Of a stretch of DNA of 64,000 nt, positions 35,149-45,358 are shown piece by piece. The stretch's first letter is position 1, and each line of letters starts with the position of its first letter. The notes below the pieces were generated by a model that was not told where the DNA came from, ran no database searches, and saw nothing but the letters and a program-made list of their open reading frames with translations. Made by a program: the position numbers and the translations under genes. This DNA comes from Mariniphaga sp040772505 (GTDB taxonomy: Bacteria > Bacteroidota > Bacteroidia > Bacteroidales > Prolixibacteraceae). The stretch covers positions 1 through 64,000 of the forward strand of contig JAXGYA010000009.1 in assembly GCA_040772505.1 (NCBI GenBank), given 5' to 3'.

Positions 35149-37179
35149 ATGAAAAAGCTTCACACAAATGCACTTATAAATTCCGCTTCACCCTATTTGC
35201 TTCAGCATGCACATAATCCGGTAAACTGGCAGCCCTGGGATGATAAGCTTTTTGAGGAAGCACAGAAAACCGGGAAACCTGTTTTAGTGAGTATCGGCTA
35301 TGCTGCGTGCCACTGGTGCCATGTTATGGAACACGAGAGTTTTGAAGATGAGTCGGTTGCTAAGGTAATGAATGAACATTTTGTGTGTGTTAAAGTTGAC
35401 AGGGAGGAGAGACCTGATGTGGATCACTACTTTATGTCGGTGGTGCAAATGATGGGAATTCAGGGCGGCTGGCCGCTCCATGTTATCACGCTGCCGGATG
35501 GCCGTCCTGTTTGGGGCGGAACCTATTTCACAAAGGAAAACTGGCTGAAAGAGATTGTGCCCGTGGTGCGTTACTGGGAAAAAAATCCGGGAAGAGTTAT
35601 AGAATATGCAGAAAGTCTGCATAAAGAGATCAGCACCTTTCTCTTTCCGAAGGTAAATGACAACACAATTCCCGTTTCACGGCAGCTACTTTTTGAGACG
35701 GTGGAGAGCTGGAAGAGTCTGTTTGATACTGAAAATGGCGGAAGAAAAGGCACAACTAAATTTCCTATTCCTCTGAATTTACAATTTCTACTCTATTATG
35801 GGAGTATTAAAGAGGATCAGCAAACGCTGGATTTTGTTAAACTCACCCTCCGGAAAATGGCACGGGGCGGAATTTATGATCAGATAGGCGGTGGGTTTGC
35901 ACGCTATTCAACCGATGAGAACTGGAAGGTTCCTCATTTTGAAAAAATGTTGTATGACAACGGACAGCTCATCAGTATCTATTCTCAGGCATACCAAAAG
36001 TTTAAAGATGAAGAGTTTAGGCAGGTGGTTTATGAAACGGTCAGATTCATAGAACGTGAACTGATGGATGAAACCGGAGCTTTTTACTCTTCCCTGGATG
36101 CCGACAGTGAAGGGGAGGAGGGGAAGTTTTATGTTTGGAGACAGAATGAGCTAAAAACGCTTTTGAAAGATGAATATACTCTGTTTGCTGCATATTTTCA
36201 AGTGAATAATGCCACTTTTTGGGAAAATGGGAAATACATTCTATATCGTAACTCTTCATTTGAAAAATTTTCGCAAAAACATGATTTGTCAAAACAGGAG
36301 CTGCAACAGAAAATTAAAAACTGGAAAGAACTGCTTCTGAGCGAGCGCCAAAAAAGAGTCCGTCCCGCACTTGACGACAAAACGCTCACATCATGGAATG
36401 CATTGGTAATTCAGGGACTAACCGATGCATTCAAAGCATTTGAAGATGAGCGGTTTATGAAATTGGCTGTAAGAAACGGCTTGTTTTTAAGAGAAAACCT
36501 GATGATGAAAAACGGGAAAATTTACCATGTTTGGAAGCAGGGGAAACATTCTGTTTCTGGTTTTATGGAAGACTATGCACTCACAATACAGGCTTTTATT
36601 TCACTGTTTGAAATTACCGGAGATACACTCTGGCTGAAATCTGTCGGTAAATTGCTTGTTTATTCGAAAAAGCATTTTTATGACGAAGAGTCGGGAATGT
36701 TTTATTTCTCTGAAAAAGGGAAAAAGCAGGTGATAGCCAATTTCTTTCAAAATGAAGAAAACGTCATGCCTGCAGCAAATTCTGTGATGGCAAATAATCT
36801 GCACAAACTTTATCTGCTGGAGGGAATTCCTGAGTATTTGCGTCTGGCTGAAAACATGCTGGAAAAAGTTACGTCGCAATTTAAGCAATATCCCTACTTT
36901 TTTGCCAATTGGGGAATTTTGAAGCTGAAAATCACTGAGCCCTATTTCGAGATAGCGGTTTGTGGTGCGGATGCAGTACAGAAAGTCTCTGCGATGCAGT
37001 CGTTTTATTTGCCAAACGTAGTCTGGGCAATCAGTACCCAAAAAAGTGACCTGTCAATGCTCAAAGAGCGGTATGTTGAGGGCAAAACACTGATTTATGT
37101 TTGTCGCGAAGGTGCCTGCAGGCTACCGGTTGAGGGCGTAACAGAGGCAATGCAGCAAATTGAAGATGAAATGGAATAA
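35149..37179 (+). CDS. DUF255 thioredoxin-like / YyaL family protein
   Basis: This 676-residue cytoplasmic protein has an N-terminal thioredoxin-like domain (about 1-165) with C54-H-W-C57 and a C-terminal (alpha/alpha)6-type domain with WKVPHFEKMLYDNGQL and SLDADSEGEEGKFYVW, as in YyaL/SSP411 proteins. The reaction is unknown; a redox or sugar-processing role is suggested for the family. It has no operon partner and its 3' end lies within a hairpin shared with the convergent peptidase. Confidence 0.9.
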   Translation: MKKLHTNALINSASPYLLQHAHNPVNWQPWDDKLFEEAQKTGKPVLVSIGYAACHWCHVMEHESFEDESVAKVMNEHFVCVKVDREERPDVDHYFMSVVQMMGIQGGWPLHVITLPDGRPVWGGTYFTKENWLKEIVPVVRYWEKNPGRVIEYAESLHKEISTFLFPKVNDNTIPVSRQLLFETVESWKSLFDTENGGRKGTTKFPIPLNLQFLLYYGSIKEDQQTLDFVKLTLRKMARGGIYDQIGGGFARYSTDENWKVPHFEKMLYDNGQLISIYSQAYQKFKDEEFRQVVYETVRFIERELMDETGAFYSSLDADSEGEEGKFYVWRQNELKTLLKDEYTLFAAYFQVNNATFWENGKYILYRNSSFEKFSQKHDLSKQELQQKIKNWKELLLSERQKRVRPALDDKTLTSWNALVIQGLTDAFKAFEDERFMKLAVRNGLFLRENLMMKNGKIYHVWKQGKHSVSGFMEDYALTIQAFISLFEITGDTLWLKSVGKLLVYSKKHFYDEESGMFYFSEKGKKQVIANFFQNEENVMPAANSVMANNLHKLYLLEGIPEYLRLAENMLEKVTSQFKQYPYFFANWGILKLKITEPYFEIAVCGADAVQKVSAMQSFYLPNVVWAISTQKSDLSMLKERYVEGKTLIYVCREGACRLPVEGVTEAMQQIEDEME

Positions 37180-37198
37180 CCGGTGCCGGCTATTCCAT
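37171..37198. terminator. Bidirectional hairpin containing both convergent stop codons
   Basis: ATGGAATA (37171-37178) pairs with TATTCCAT (37191-37198), with an inner CCGG/CCGG stem and a two-base loop, giving about twelve base pairs. The stop codons of the DUF255 gene (37177-37179) and of the peptidase gene (37190-37192) lie in the stem. This is an economical shared terminator. Confidence 0.6.
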
Positions 37199-39262
37199 CA
37201 GTTTCATTCTGAGATAGGTGTAAATCTGGGCATTCATTCTTGCGCGCTGCTCGTTTGTGGAAGCTCCCGCATGGCCGCCCTCTGTGTTTTCATAGTATAA
37301 AACCGGATATCCCATGTCGTGCATTTTTGCAACCATCTTTCGGGCATGCGCCGGATGAACACGGTCGTCGCGGGTTGAGGTGGTGAAAAACACTTCCGGA
37401 TACTTTTTTCCCTTTTTCAAATTGTGATAGGGCGAATATCTGCTTATGTATTGCCACTCTTGGGGAATATCGGGGTTTCCGTACTCTGCCATCCAGCTTG
37501 CACCGGCAAGAAGCTTGTTGTAGCGCTGCATATCCAGCAAGGGCACTGCACAAACAACAGCATGGTACAAATCGGGGCGCTGTGTGAATGCCACGCCAAC
37601 AAGCAATCCTCCATTGCTGCCGCCATAAATGCCCAACTTTTTGGGGGATGTGATTTTTTTTGCAATGATATCTTCGGCAACCGCATAAAAATCGTCATAA
37701 ACCAACTGCCTGTTCTCTTTAAGTCCCGCCTGATGCCATTTTGGACCGAATTCACCGCCTCCACGCAGATTGGCAAGTACATAAACTCCGCCCGCCTCCA
37801 ACCATGAAACGCCTGTAATTGCCGAATAACGAGGCAGTTGCGGAATTTCAAAACCTCCGTAGGCATAGAGCAGAACCGGATTGTTTCCATTAAACTCCAT
37901 TGTTTTATTATGCACAACAAAATAGGGAATTTGAGTACCATCTTTTGATGTGGCTTCAAATTGCTTAACCTCATAGTTCTCTGTAGGAAACCACGATGAA
38001 AGGGTCTTTAAGACAATTGACTCACCGGTCTCTGAATCACCAAAAAGGAGCGTATTGGGTTGCAGAAAGTTTTGAAAATAGAAAAAGAATTTGTTGCTGA
38101 ACTCATTTGTTGAACCGATGGTGATAGTTCCAAATAGGGGAGTGGCGAATTTCTCTTTAATCCATTGTCCATCAAATTTATAAGCATATAGCTCACTTTT
38201 GACATTTTCAAGCATATTCACCAAAATCCGATCCTTGGTTGTGGAAATTGAAGTGACAGCCGACCGCTCTCCCGGCTCAATTAAAAGCTGAAAATTTCTT
38301 TTACCTTCTATCAAATCGTCATATCCAATGCTGATTAGCGAGCCTTGTGAGAAATTTATGCGATTAACCTGCCAGTCAGATTTCAGCTGAAAAACTATCT
38401 GCCCTTTAAAAATTGCCTTGAAGTCGATATCGGCAGGCAAATCCGGCTGAATCAATTCCCCGTTTTCAACAAAAAAAATGTTCCCTGAATAGAATGAGGT
38501 GCGCTGCATAATGAGCTGATACACTCTGTCTTCCTTTGGAAACACATATCCCCAGATGCCCATATCCTCCTGCTCTCCTTTGAAAATTTCGCGCGCATCG
38601 TCAAGTTTTGTGCCGCGCTTCCAGATTTTCACCTGCACCGGATATCCCGATGTGGTTACGCCTTCGCCAAAATCGGTGGAAACCATCAGAGTATTTTCAT
38701 CTATCCAGTTTGCTTCTCCCTTGGCTTCGGGAATAAAAAAGCCATTTTCAACAAATTGCCGGGTGTTTACATCAAACTCTTTGATTTCCACTGCATCACC
38801 GCCTCCCTTTGAAAGGCTGACCAAAAACTTGTCGTAGTCGGGATAAAGTCCTTTTGCACCTTTAAAAACCCATTTGATTCCATCTTTTTTAGAAATTGCA
38901 TCAAGATCCATCAGAATTTCCCATTCGGAATTACCGTTCAGATAATCTTCCAAACCGATTCTTCTCCAAATGCCGCGCTGGTGTAGTTCATCCTGCCAGA
39001 AATTATATACAAAATCGCCCAAAACTTTAGGCTCCGCAATCCTTTCCGATGAATTTAGAATTTTGAGATTCTCATCATAAAGCTGTTGGTAGTCAGGTGA
39101 TTCTGCAAACACCTTAATCGATTTTTCATTCCAATCTTCCACCCACTCAAGCGCTTTGGGGCTGTCAACTTCTTCCAACCAAAGGTATGGGTCGGTTTTT
39201 TGGTTGCTGCAATTTGAAAAAGTGATCATTAGTGCAATCAATGATAGATAATAAAGTTTCAT
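37190..39262 (-). CDS. Prolyl oligopeptidase (S9A), lipoprotein
   Basis: This 690-residue serine peptidase cleaves after proline in short peptides. The start at ATG 39262 gives a lipoprotein signal ending ITFSNC (C18); an earlier ATG adds seven unneeded residues. The first 430 residues form a beta-propeller and the rest an alpha/beta hydrolase domain with nucleophile S549 (GGSNGG), the DDRVHPAH aspartate and the EGGHAG histidine. The length matches POP. It is likely anchored in the envelope and supplies amino acids, which the IorAB pathway can ferment. Confidence 0.93.
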   Translation of the reverse strand: MKLYYLSLIALMITFSNCSNQKTDPYLWLEEVDSPKALEWVEDWNEKSIKVFAESPDYQQLYDENLKILNSSERIAEPKVLGDFVYNFWQDELHQRGIWRRIGLEDYLNGNSEWEILMDLDAISKKDGIKWVFKGAKGLYPDYDKFLVSLSKGGGDAVEIKEFDVNTRQFVENGFFIPEAKGEANWIDENTLMVSTDFGEGVTTSGYPVQVKIWKRGTKLDDAREIFKGEQEDMGIWGYVFPKEDRVYQLIMQRTSFYSGNIFFVENGELIQPDLPADIDFKAIFKGQIVFQLKSDWQVNRINFSQGSLISIGYDDLIEGKRNFQLLIEPGERSAVTSISTTKDRILVNMLENVKSELYAYKFDGQWIKEKFATPLFGTITIGSTNEFSNKFFFYFQNFLQPNTLLFGDSETGESIVLKTLSSWFPTENYEVKQFEATSKDGTQIPYFVVHNKTMEFNGNNPVLLYAYGGFEIPQLPRYSAITGVSWLEAGGVYVLANLRGGGEFGPKWHQAGLKENRQLVYDDFYAVAEDIIAKKITSPKKLGIYGGSNGGLLVGVAFTQRPDLYHAVVCAVPLLDMQRYNKLLAGASWMAEYGNPDIPQEWQYISRYSPYHNLKKGKKYPEVFFTTSTRDDRVHPAHARKMVAKMHDMGYPVLYYENTEGGHAGASTNEQRARMNAQIYTYLRMKLME

Positions 39263-39582
39263 ATCTGCATTTTTTAAAAACAAGGGTTAGCTGATGGCTA
39301 CAAAATTAGTTTATAATATTTGCTTTTGCTCAATAAAATGTTGCTTTTTGCAGATTATCTGTTGAATGGTCTCAGAATTGGAATTTTTAAGTTTTCTTCG
39401 AAGAGTCAAAACAATTACTTGACTTGGGAAAGTGCCAGTCAAATGTGTAAAAGAAATTATTTTGAACACTTTTTTCAAATGATGTTTGAATTGTTTATTT
39501 TCGTGCTTTAAATATACTCTGTGTTATATGTTTGTTTTTTAAGCGTTAAGGAAACAAACGACTTCAGGGTTAAAACCAAAAA
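39263..39582. other. Divergent intergenic region before the CNNM gene
   Basis: This AT-rich spacer must contain promoters for the divergent peptidase and CNNM genes. An ORF-like stretch at 39320-39511 has no homology I recognise and no ribosome site, so I treat it as non-coding. Confidence 0.5.
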
Positions 39583-40656
39583 ATGGGAACGTTACTTTTA
39601 TTTTTCACCGTTGCAGTTATTGTTTCATTTTTTTGTTCGCTCTGGGAAGCTGTTTTACTCAGTAACACTCCGTCCTACATCGGAAGGCTTCAGTCTGAAA
39701 AGCCTTCAATCGGGCATATATTGGGAAAAATGAAGGAAGATATCGACAGACCGCTCTCTGCAATTTTAACCTTGAACACTTTTGCACACACAATTGGTGC
39801 GCTTGGCGTTGGTGTGCAGGCAGGAAAAATGTTTGGCGCTCACCAGATTGATCTCGGATTGTTCAGTGTCTCTTTTGAATCGTTGATTGCTACTTTTATG
39901 ACCCTGGCAATTCTGATTATCTCTGAAATTCTGCCCAAAACCATTGGTGCAATTTTCTGGCAGAAGCTGACTCCTTTTACCGTGCACTCGCTCAAGGTTT
40001 TGGTAGTTATTCTTGCACCGTTTGTCTGGCTGAGCAAATGGGTTACCCGGATTGTCAAAACCGAGAAAGGGCGCAGCGTATTCAGTCGTGCAGATTTTGC
40101 AGCAATGACTGATGTGGGATTGAAAAGCGGCGCTTTGGACAAAGATGAAAAATCGATCATTCAGAACCTGCTTCGCCTCGAAAACCTGAAAGTGCGTGAC
40201 ATTATGACGCCACGCTCAGTAATTGTAATGGTGGAAGAGAAAAGCAACATGACTGAAATTTATGAAGAGCTGAAACCGATGATTTTTTCCCGGATACCGG
40301 TTTATCACGAACAGCCCGATAACATAACCGGAGTCATTTTAAAGGATAATATTCTCGAAAAAATGGCACAGGATGAGCATTTCGTCAAAGCTGCCGAAAT
40401 TAAACGGGATATTTTGTTTGTTGACGATAACTTCTCCGTGGCAAAACTCTTGGACACTTTAATCCTGAACCGGCAGCACATGGCTGTAGTGGCAGACAGC
40501 TTCGGCAGCGTGGTGGGACTTGTTACAATGGAAGACCTTTTTGAAACACTGCTTGGACTGGAAATCATGGACGAATCGGATAAAGTGGAAGACCTTCAGA
40601 AGCTGGCTATTGAAAAGTGGAAAAAACGCACAACAAATCAGCGTCTCAGACCCTGA
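39583..40656 (+). CDS. CNNM/DUF21 membrane protein with CBS pair
   Basis: This 357-residue protein has four membrane helices of the CNNM domain (about 1-170; FFTVAVIVSFFCSLWEAVLLS at the start split over helix 1) and two CBS domains (about 190-320: VRDIMTPRSVIVMV, VVGLVTMEDLFETLLG). It belongs to the CorC/HlyC-related family linked to Mg or Na export. The C-terminal CorC_HlyC domain is missing; the chain ends soon after the CBS pair. It resembles short Bacteroidota members. Confidence 0.88.
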   Translation: MGTLLLFFTVAVIVSFFCSLWEAVLLSNTPSYIGRLQSEKPSIGHILGKMKEDIDRPLSAILTLNTFAHTIGALGVGVQAGKMFGAHQIDLGLFSVSFESLIATFMTLAILIISEILPKTIGAIFWQKLTPFTVHSLKVLVVILAPFVWLSKWVTRIVKTEKGRSVFSRADFAAMTDVGLKSGALDKDEKSIIQNLLRLENLKVRDIMTPRSVIVMVEEKSNMTEIYEELKPMIFSRIPVYHEQPDNITGVILKDNILEKMAQDEHFVKAAEIKRDILFVDDNFSVAKLLDTLILNRQHMAVVADSFGSVVGLVTMEDLFETLLGLEIMDESDKVEDLQKLAIEKWKKRTTNQRLRP

Positions 40657-40774
40657 GCCGTTTAAATTTTTCTTAAGACTGCCCCCTGAAAAATGCACTA
40701 CAGTGTAATCCTGGAAAATTAAATTATTTTTGAATTCAAAGTGAATAATAACTGAAATTAAAAATTGAACAAAT

Positions 40775-42430
40775 ATGATTATTAGTCCTCTACAGAAAGA
40801 AAGGGCAAAATATAGCCCGAAACTTCCGCTTTCCCTCAAGGGAGCAGTCAGGCTTGCCGAAGGTGCAAAAACCCAATCGGTTGACGATCAAAAAGAAATC
40901 AAACATTTATTTCCGAATACCTACGGAATGCCTTTAATTGTTTTCGAAAAAGGAGAACAAAACGGAAAAGGGAAACCGCTTAATGTGGGCGTGATTCTTT
41001 CCGGTGGTCAGGCACCGGGCGGGCATAATGTGATTTCCGGTATTTTCGACGGAATCAAAAGGGTTAATCCGGAAAGCAAACTGTACGGTTTTCTTGGTGG
41101 TCCTTCCGGACTGATTAAGCACAAATACATTGAGCTCACTGCTGAGATCATTGACGAGTACAGAAATACCGGCGGATTTGATATCATCGGCTCCGGACGC
41201 ACCAAACTGGATGAGGAGTGGCAGTATGATAAAGGGCTGGAAATTGCCAAAAAGTTAAATCTGAATACACTGGTTATTATTGGTGGCGACGATTCAAACA
41301 CCAATGCATGCATTCTGGCAGAATATTACCTGCAGAAGAACGAAAAACTTCAGGTAATCGGCTGTCCAAAAACCATTGATGGTGACCTGAAAACTGAAGT
41401 GATTGAAACCTCATTCGGGTTTGACACAGCCACTAAAGTATATTCAGATTTGGTTGGAAACATTCAGCGGGATGCAAACTCTGCCAAAAAATATTGGCAC
41501 TTTATCAAACTGATGGGACGCTCGGCAACGCATATCGGTCTGGAGTGCGCATTAAAAACACAACCCAACATTGCGCTGATTTCCGAAGAGGTTGCAGCAA
41601 AACAACAAACCCTTGAAGATATTGTCGAGTATATTTCCGGAATAATCGTTAAGCGCGCAGCTAACAGAGACAATTTTGGTGTGGCGCTTATTCCCGAAGG
41701 GCTGATTGAATTTATACCAGAGATGAAAACGTTGATTTCCGAATTAAATGATCTGCTTGCCGAGGGAACAGAAACCGGAAATGTCTTTAAAGGTCTAAAT
41801 AAAGATTTGCGGCTTAAGTGGGTTGGAGAACGGCTGACACAAAAATCGGCAAAGGTTTTCAAATCTCTGCCACAGGGAATTGCCACCCAGCTGACCCTCG
41901 ACCGCGACCCGCACGGGAACGTGCAGGTTTCACTCATTGAAACCGAAAAGCTGCTTGGGCAAATGGTTGCTGGAAAGCTTAATGCACTTAAAAAAACAGG
42001 AAAGTTTAAAGGAAAATTCAGTGCTCAATACCACTTTTTTGGCTACGAAGGCAGATGTGCCGCTCCCTCAAACTTTGATGCCGACTATTGCTATTCATTA
42101 GGCATCACCGCATCAGTTCTGGCTGCCGAGGGCAAAACCGGCTACATGGCTTCGGTTCAAAATCTGACTGCTCCCGCAGAAGAGTGGATCGCTGCCGGGG
42201 TTCCCATTACCATGATGATGAACATGGAGAGAAGGCATGGCAGCATGAAACCGGTGATTCAGAAAGCATTGGTGGAATTGGAAGGTGCGCCGTTCAAATA
42301 CTTTGCCTCGCAGCGTGATAACTGGGCAACAGGTACGCATTACGTATATCCTGGACCGATTCAGTATTTCGGCCCTGCGGAAATATGCGACCAGCCAACA
42401 GAAACATTGAAGTTAGAGAAAAACAAATAG
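40775..42430 (+). CDS. pfp: PPi-dependent phosphofructokinase
   Basis: This 551-residue enzyme phosphorylates fructose 6-phosphate reversibly with pyrophosphate, replacing ATP-PFK in glycolysis. The GGDDSNT motif (170-176), with D173 in place of the ATP enzymes' glycine, and PKTIDGDL mark PPi use. Length fits the long clade common in Bacteroidota and plants. It has its own strong terminator. Confidence 0.93.
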   Translation: MIISPLQKERAKYSPKLPLSLKGAVRLAEGAKTQSVDDQKEIKHLFPNTYGMPLIVFEKGEQNGKGKPLNVGVILSGGQAPGGHNVISGIFDGIKRVNPESKLYGFLGGPSGLIKHKYIELTAEIIDEYRNTGGFDIIGSGRTKLDEEWQYDKGLEIAKKLNLNTLVIIGGDDSNTNACILAEYYLQKNEKLQVIGCPKTIDGDLKTEVIETSFGFDTATKVYSDLVGNIQRDANSAKKYWHFIKLMGRSATHIGLECALKTQPNIALISEEVAAKQQTLEDIVEYISGIIVKRAANRDNFGVALIPEGLIEFIPEMKTLISELNDLLAEGTETGNVFKGLNKDLRLKWVGERLTQKSAKVFKSLPQGIATQLTLDRDPHGNVQVSLIETEKLLGQMVAGKLNALKKTGKFKGKFSAQYHFFGYEGRCAAPSNFDADYCYSLGITASVLAAEGKTGYMASVQNLTAPAEEWIAAGVPITMMMNMERRHGSMKPVIQKALVELEGAPFKYFASQRDNWATGTHYVYPGPIQYFGPAEICDQPTETLKLEKNK

Positions 42431-42451
42431 AGAAAGACAAATAAAATAAAT

Positions 42452-42485
42452 AAAAAGAAGCTGCTTTTTCAAACAGCTTCTTTTT
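42452..42485 (+). terminator. Rho-independent terminator of pfp
   Basis: AAAAAGAAGCTG (42452-42463) pairs perfectly with CAGCTTCTTTTT (42474-42485), with a ten-base loop and U-rich tail, 21 bases after the pfp stop. It may also serve the convergent gene at 42518. Confidence 0.9.
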
Positions 42486-42517
42486 ATTGATTTTCTAAAA
42501 TGACCTCTCCTCTAAAC

Positions 42518-42991
42518 CTAAAATATAAACCGGATCGACAAGGCAATCTCATCTCCCCAAAAGCCGGTGTAGCCAATCAGGTTAAATGCCGGTTTCCAGT
42601 CTAAGCTGATGTTGAACGGAATCTCCTGAATATTGTATTCCATTCCTAAAATACCGTCAATGCCAATAACTGAATGGCTGTCTCCTTCATCAAACCAGGG
42701 ATGGTTTTTTCCGCCGTTCCAGAAGCCGACATGCCCGCCGACGCCGTAATACCAGTGGAGCCGTGGCACGCCAAATGCCTGGGCGTGAATTTCATACAGT
42801 CCTGTGAGGTTAAAACCCCGCCAGCGGGAGGCTACAAAAGCTTCCAGTGCTGAGTTGCTACCGATAAAGTGTTTGACAGTCAACCCGTTGGAGAATCCGC
42901 CGCGAACCCCGATTCCGGTATTATAGTCGTGTGCGCTCACCGCAACAGCAGTCATCACAAATAAGGAAAATGTTAAAAGAATTTTTCTCAT
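42518..42991 (-). CDS. Small secreted or outer-membrane protein
   Basis: This 157-residue protein starts at ATG 42991 (MRKILLTFSLF), which opens a signal peptide ending near AHA; an upstream ATG adds a non-signal tail. The mature part has Gly- and aromatic-rich strands (GIGVRGGFSNG, WYYGVGGHVGFWNGG, ALSIRFIF ending in Phe) typical of eight-stranded beta-barrels. The family is unknown to me. Confidence 0.6.
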   Translation of the reverse strand: MRKILLTFSLFVMTAVAVSAHDYNTGIGVRGGFSNGLTVKHFIGSNSALEAFVASRWRGFNLTGLYEIHAQAFGVPRLHWYYGVGGHVGFWNGGKNHPWFDEGDSHSVIGIDGILGMEYNIQEIPFNISLDWKPAFNLIGYTGFWGDEIALSIRFIF

Positions 42992-43073
42992 TGCTTTGTT
43001 TTTAATAAATATTAAAAATATTAAAAGCAATTAATAAGATTAACCGCTTTTAAGTCTTTGTTCTTTATGTCTG

Positions 43074-43147
43074 TACCCCGAACGGGATTCGAACCCATGA
43101 CCTACTGCTTAGAAGGCAGTTGCTCTATCCAGCTGAGCTATCGGGGC
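43074..43147 (-). tRNA. tRNA-Arg(TCT)
   Basis: The minus strand folds into a full cloverleaf: acceptor GCCCCGA/TCGGGGT (with a G-T first pair), D arm GCTCAGCTGGATAGAGC, anticodon arm ACTGC-CTTCTAA-GCAGT with anticodon TCT (AGA/AGG codons) and T arm ATGGG-TTCGAAT-CCCGT. CCA is not encoded. Confidence 0.95.
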
Positions 43148-43326
43148 GTGTCTGTCATTAAAATCACGAAACTGCTTATTTTTGCATGTTTCCTGCAATA
43201 TTTCAGCGCCGCAAAAGTATAAAGCAATTCATAAAAAACAAAATAGAAATTATAAAAACCAGACAATGTGAAACCAATGTTTTCAAAGGCTTTTGAGTTT
43301 TGAACACCCAAACTGTGTTTTGTCTG

Positions 43327-44361
43327 TTATAACAAGTTAATTCCGTTCATCTTACATTTTTCAATCATCTCATCGGGCCAAAGGCTTGACTGAATTTCTC
43401 CAATGTGCGCTTTTCGCAAATAAAACATGCAAAGCCGTGATTGACCTATTCCGCCGCCAATGGTTTGCGGAAGCTTACCATTGAGAAGCATCTGGTGCCA
43501 CATGAGATTTTTACGTTCTTCCATGCCTCTAATTTTCAGCTGCTTGAGCATAGTTTCAGGGTCAACACGAATACCCATCGAAGATATTTCAAAGGCACGA
43601 CCTAATATATCGTTCCATAAAATAATATCCCCGTTGAGTCCAATATGCCCATCAACGGTAGGAGTTGTCCAGTCATCATAATCGGGCGCCCTGCCATCGT
43701 GTATTTCACCGTTGGGCATTTTTCCGCCAATGCCGATCAAAAACACTGCTCCATACTTTTTTGCAATCTCATTCTCGCGATGAAAAGGAGTCAGCCCGGG
43801 ATACATTGCTGCAACTTCGCCGGAATGAAGAAAAGTGATCTCTTCGGGCAGTTGTGGCTCAATACCGGCAAAATTCTCAGATATATAAAATTCAGTATTG
43901 ACAATTACCGAATATATTTTACGAACAATTTTTTTCAGAAACTCCAGATTGCGATCTTCCTCCGAAATAACCCGTTCCCAGTCCCATTGGTCAACATACA
44001 GTGAATGAATGTTCGTCAGCTCTTCGTCAGGACGAATGGCATTCATGTCGGTATAAAGCCCTAAGCCCTCTTCGATTTTCATATTGGCTAATGCGAGCCT
44101 TTTCCATTTTGCCAGCGAATGGACGATTTCGGCAACATCGTCGTTCATATCTTTCATCCGGAATGTGACCGGCCGTTCAATACCGTTTAAATCGTCATTA
44201 ATGCCCGTCCCTTTTTTAACGAACATGGGAGCAGTGACTCTGTGCAGCTTCAGTTCCGCAGCCAGATTTTGCTGAAAGAAATCCTTAATCATCTTTATAG
44301 CCTGCTCCGTTTGGTTGACGTTCAAAATTGCGTTATAATTTTCAGGAATATACAGTTTCAT
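43327..44361 (-). CDS. asnA: Aspartate-ammonia ligase
   Basis: This 344-residue class II-aminoacyl-tRNA-synthetase-fold enzyme makes asparagine from aspartate, ammonia and ATP. Diagnostic stretches are RVTAPMFV near the N-terminus, NGIERPVTFR, VDQWDWE and IGGGIGQSRLCMF near the end. Length matches AsnA. It stands alone behind tRNA-Arg. Confidence 0.95.
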   Translation of the reverse strand: MKLYIPENYNAILNVNQTEQAIKMIKDFFQQNLAAELKLHRVTAPMFVKKGTGINDDLNGIERPVTFRMKDMNDDVAEIVHSLAKWKRLALANMKIEEGLGLYTDMNAIRPDEELTNIHSLYVDQWDWERVISEEDRNLEFLKKIVRKIYSVIVNTEFYISENFAGIEPQLPEEITFLHSGEVAAMYPGLTPFHRENEIAKKYGAVFLIGIGGKMPNGEIHDGRAPDYDDWTTPTVDGHIGLNGDIILWNDILGRAFEISSMGIRVDPETMLKQLKIRGMEERKNLMWHQMLLNGKLPQTIGGGIGQSRLCMFYLRKAHIGEIQSSLWPDEMIEKCKMNGINLL

Positions 44362-44507
44362 CTGAATAATATTTCAAAGTTGTTTTCAATATTTTTCGAA
44401 TTGTTTGCAAATTTAAGATTGTGGTTATAATTTGAAAGAAGAATCATTAAAATCACTGAAAACATTTCAGTAACTTTATGTAGTGCCTGTTGTTTGCAAT
44501 TTATCTG

Positions 44508-45293
44508 TCAAACGGCTACTCTCAAACCGTCGTAAGCCACAAAAACATTCGCGGGCAATCCCGCTTCAATTTCCCGGTGTTTTCCAAAAACATGGCTCAG
44601 GTGAGTCAGATAAGATCTTTTGGGTTTCAGCTTTTCAATAATTTCGAGTGCTTGCTCAAGATTGAAATGCGAAATATGCTTCTCTTTTCGCAGTGCATTG
44701 ATGATTAGAACTTCCAGTCCCTGAAGCTTTTTAATTTCATTTTCGGAAATGAAATTTGTGTCGGTAATATAACTCAAGTTTCCCACTCTGAATCCATAAA
44801 CCGGGAGTTTATTGTGATAGCAGCGAATGGGAATAAATTCTGTTTCGCCAATGTAGAATGGTTCATCACTGAGATTGTGGAGCACCATTTCCGGCAATCC
44901 TTTATATCTATGCTCTGCAAAAGCGTAATCAAAAATCCGTTTTAAAGTTGTCTGCACCCGCTTTTCCGCATAAACGTCGGTAGGTTTTTTTTGGAGCCAG
45001 TTAAACGAACGGATATCATCCAAGCCTAAAATGTGATCAGCATGTTCGTGTGTCAGCAGTATGGCGCTGAGCTTCTTAATCTGCTCGCGCAGCATTTGCT
45101 GCCTGAAATCGGGTCCTGCATCAATGACAAAGTTTTTTCCGTTGATTTTGAGCAGCAGGGAAGAGCGCAAACGCTTGTCCATTAAATCGCTTGATTGACA
45201 AACAGCACAATCACAGCCAATTACGGGAACACCTTGCGATGTTCCAGTTCCAAGAAAAATGGCTTCTATTTGAGGATTTTCCATTTTAATCAT
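44508..45293 (-). CDS. MBL-fold metal-dependent hydrolase (PhnP-like)
   Basis: This 261-residue metallo-beta-lactamase-fold enzyme has the HxHxDH motif LTHEHADH near 79-86 and an N-terminal GTGTSQGVPVIGCDCAVC cysteine pattern seen in PhnP-type phosphodiesterases that hydrolyse cyclic phosphates. No phosphonate genes are nearby, so the substrate is unknown. It is divergent from the RsmI-like gene. Confidence 0.85.
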   Translation of the reverse strand: MIKMENPQIEAIFLGTGTSQGVPVIGCDCAVCQSSDLMDKRLRSSLLLKINGKNFVIDAGPDFRQQMLREQIKKLSAILLTHEHADHILGLDDIRSFNWLQKKPTDVYAEKRVQTTLKRIFDYAFAEHRYKGLPEMVLHNLSDEPFYIGETEFIPIRCYHNKLPVYGFRVGNLSYITDTNFISENEIKKLQGLEVLIINALRKEKHISHFNLEQALEIIEKLKPKRSYLTHLSHVFGKHREIEAGLPANVFVAYDGLRVAV

Positions 45294-45358
45294 TCTGCAA
45301 AATTAATAAAAGGTTGCTTAAACCATGATTAACTGTAATTTTACCAAAATTTCTTAAA

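Noticed and set aside
39320..39511. 63-codon ORF before the CNNM gene
   Set aside because: It has no ribosome site, no recognisable similarity and AT-rich spacer composition.
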